64,000 bases of DNA from Acidimicrobium ferrooxidans DSM 10331. GTDB taxonomy: Bacteria > Actinomycetota > Acidimicrobiia > Acidimicrobiales > Acidimicrobiaceae. The notes beneath the pieces are model-generated. The model ran no database searches. It saw nothing but the letters and a program-made list of their open reading frames with translations, and had not been told where the DNA came from. Within the stretch, counting starts at the first letter, position 1, and each line of letters opens with the position of its first letter. A program made the position numbers and the translations under genes. Positions 62,739-64,000 of the stretch are shown in pieces. Location of the stretch: positions 310,001 to 374,000 of the forward strand of contig NC_013124.1 of NCBI RefSeq assembly GCF_000023265.1. Reading direction: 5' to 3'.

Positions 62739-62813
62739 GTGGCGGCCCAACGGGTTCTCCGGGGTGACGCCGATCACCCTGACGCTCCCCCACGTGCGCA
62801 TGGGTCGGGGCCG

Positions 62814-62819
62814 TATACT
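62814..62819 (+). promoter_or_regulatory. -10 element of the nuo operon
   Basis: TATACT, an excellent -10 match, about 90 bases upstream of the nuoA ATG. No clear TTGACA lies 17 bases before it. The leader contains GGAGG at 62868-62872. Confidence 0.6.
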
Positions 62820-62911
62820 GCCCACGAAGAGGCCGGATTTGCAGCATGCGTCCTCCGTGTCCATCATGGAGGCGCAGCTGCGTGAGCGATATCGAGTTGG
62901 AGCGAGGTGCG

Positions 62912-63340
62912 ATGGCCCAGTACCTGCCGATCGGGATCTTGCTGATCATCGGCGTGCTCTTTGGAGCAGGATCGTTTCTCGCCTCCGGGTTGCTTGGACC
63001 ACGGCGTCCGCACCGAGCCAAGGCAGCGCCGTACGAGTGCGGGATCGTGCCCCGTGTCGACCCTCCCGAACGCTTCCCGGTGCGGTTCTACCTGGTTGCG
63101 ATGATCTTCATCATCTTCGACATCGAGATCGTCTTCCTCTATCCGTATGCGGCAGCAGCGGGCTCGCTCGGCACCTTCGGCGTGATCGAGGTTGCCGGCT
63201 TCGCGGTCGTGGTGTTCGTCGCCTTTGCCTACCTGGTCTCCAACGGCGCGCTCGACTGGGTGCCTCGGCGTCGGGTGCGGGCCCATCCGCCAGAAGTCCA
63301 GCGATCGCTGGAGGCACCGGCTCGCGCGGGGAGTCGGTGA
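62912..63340 (+). CDS. nuoA: NADH-quinone oxidoreductase subunit A
   Basis: 142 residues from ATG 62912; GTG 62882, nine nt after GGAGG, would add ten residues and is a real alternative. Three membrane helices; the conserved [28 protein letters not shown] loop reads PYECG...RFPVRFY, and [15 protein letters not shown] is the second hallmark. Membrane subunit of Complex I. nuoB follows directly. Confidence 0.92.
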   Translation: MAQYLPIGILLIIGVLFGAGSFLASGLLGPRRPHRAKAAPYECGIVPRVDPPERFPVRFYLVAMIFIIFDIEIVFLYPYAAAAGSLGTFGVIEVAGFAVVVFVAFAYLVSNGALDWVPRRRVRAHPPEVQRSLEAPARAGSR

Positions 63341-63341
63341 G

Positions 63342-63884
63342 ATGGCGCTCGACGACCTGAGCTACAACTTCCTGACGGCGCGCCTCGAGGACCTCGTCAA
63401 CTGGGCTCGCAAGTCGAGCGTGTGGCCGGCCACCTTCGGGCTTGCCTGCTGCGCTATCGAGATGATGGCGGCAGGGGCTGCCGACTTCGACCTGGCTCGA
63501 TTCGGAATGGAGGTCTTTCGTGCCTCGCCGCGCCAGGCAGACCTCATGATCGTCGCGGGGAGGGTGTCGCAGAAGATGGCCCCAGTGCTCCGCCAGGTCT
63601 ATGACCAGATGCCCGAGCCGAAATGGGTGATCTCCATGGGCGTGTGTGCCTCCTCGGGTGGGATGTTCAACAACTACGCGATCGTCCAGGGCGTCGATGA
63701 GATCGTCCCCGTGGATGTCTACGCGCCGGGTTGTCCGCCTGGCCCCGAGACGCTGATCCGTGCGATCTTGACCCTGCACGAGAAGATCCGCCACACCCCC
63801 ATCCTGCGGCGGCGTGGCCAGGACGAGCCCGTCGCGGAGTTGCTCGCCCGGCCCCGTTTCGGCACGGGGGAGGCGTTCGCGTGA
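63342..63884 (+). CDS. nuoB: NADH-quinone oxidoreductase subunit B
   Basis: 180 residues from ATG 63342. N2 cluster ligands: the tandem Cys in [18 protein letters not shown] and [29 protein letters not shown] precedes them. It carries the terminal Fe-S cluster next to the quinone site. GTGA overlap with nuoC. Confidence 0.95.
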   Translation: MALDDLSYNFLTARLEDLVNWARKSSVWPATFGLACCAIEMMAAGAADFDLARFGMEVFRASPRQADLMIVAGRVSQKMAPVLRQVYDQMPEPKWVISMGVCASSGGMFNNYAIVQGVDEIVPVDVYAPGCPPGPETLIRAILTLHEKIRHTPILRRRGQDEPVAELLARPRFGTGEAFA

Positions 63885-64000
63885 GCGGCGTCGTCCGGCA
63901 CGTCGCACGTGAGGACTGGCTCGAGACGGCGGAAGGCTTGCGTGCGGACGGGTTCGTGATGCTCGCCGATCTGACGTGCGTCGACTATCTCGAGGGGGTT
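63881..64000 (+). CDS. nuoC: NADH-quinone oxidoreductase subunit C, 5' part
   Basis: 40 codons from GTG 63881 to the window end, beginning [15 protein letters not shown] and reaching [13 protein letters not shown], the conserved N-terminal NuoC segment. Continues beyond the window. Confidence 0.85.
   Translation, partial: MSGVVRHVAREDWLETAEGLRADGFVMLADLTCVDYLEGV

Overview
The window is very GC-rich, gene-dense DNA from a bacterial chromosome. Two WhiB genes, a glycosyltransferase that resembles MshA, a PdtaS-like sensor kinase, tandem ArsA-like ATPases, DUF3107, a nickel superoxide dismutase and many GTG starts point to an actinobacterium. A complete System I cytochrome c maturation operon, an archaeal-type ValRS and menaquinone/Complex I genes suggest a deep-branching, respiratory group such as Acidimicrobiia. 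That placement is inference from gene content; no similarity search was run.

Layout. 1-1264: the 3'-truncated gene of a cell-wall NlpC/P60 hydrolase with a repetitive Ala/Gln linker. 1574-2389: an ArdC-like zinc peptidase. 2386-5583: a DrrAB-type ABC exporter operon that is broken twice. Its ATPase gene has one in-frame TGA, and its permease gene is split near its 5' end by a 1.24-kb IS3-family element. 5670-11022: acyl-CoA dehydrogenase, cysS and divergent valS. 11093-16133: an NRAMP-like transporter, an ArsR regulator and a VWA/AAA+ pair. 16198-22908: sdhAB, small genes, a WhiB gene, a B12-binding methylmalonyl-CoA mutase subunit and sucCD. 22934-26779: the one-carbon operon purN-purH-folD-metF. 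26915-31677: a phosphate-type MFS transporter, small genes, a second WhiB, formiminotransferase and TetR. 31830-39807: gmd, then ccmABCDEFGH and a sulfite-oxidase-like molybdoprotein. 39948-44989: an MFS transporter and an operon of ABC ATPase, ABC permease, histidine kinase and response regulator. 45580-52161: a SufR-like regulator divergent from mrp, DUF3107, two ArsA-like ATPases, a PHP hydrolase and a PdtaS-like kinase. 52240-55262: etfBA, sodN, and proC with a 54-residue membrane protein. 56120-61353: two GT4 glycosyltransferases and an amylo-1,6-glucosidase. 61416-64000: a menaquinone-reductase-like flavoprotein and the start of the nuo operon.

How it fits together. Central respiration is well represented: acyl-CoA dehydrogenase feeds EtfAB, and SdhAB, SucCD, Complex I and cytochrome c maturation form the rest of an aerobic chain, with NiSOD for superoxide. 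The one-carbon operon links purine synthesis to folate. Most operons are tightly packed, with ATGA or GTGA overlaps at gene junctions.

Regulation. A recurring arrangement places a TANNNT -10 hexamer, most often TAGGCT, 6-8 nt before an ATG or GTG. It occurs at least 13 times on both strands, which is the spacing expected of leaderless transcripts; it corrects several start codons. Candidate operators lie before the acyl-CoA dehydrogenase and the broken exporter, and a PHO-box-like repeat precedes the phosphate-type transporter. I saw no CRISPR array, tRNA, rRNA or phage module. Nothing here is convincingly a wholly new system. The strongest leads are the doubly broken exporter, the leaderless promoter set, the ArsA-like pair in which one partner lacks the signature lysine, and the NRAMP-like protein with an altered metal site.
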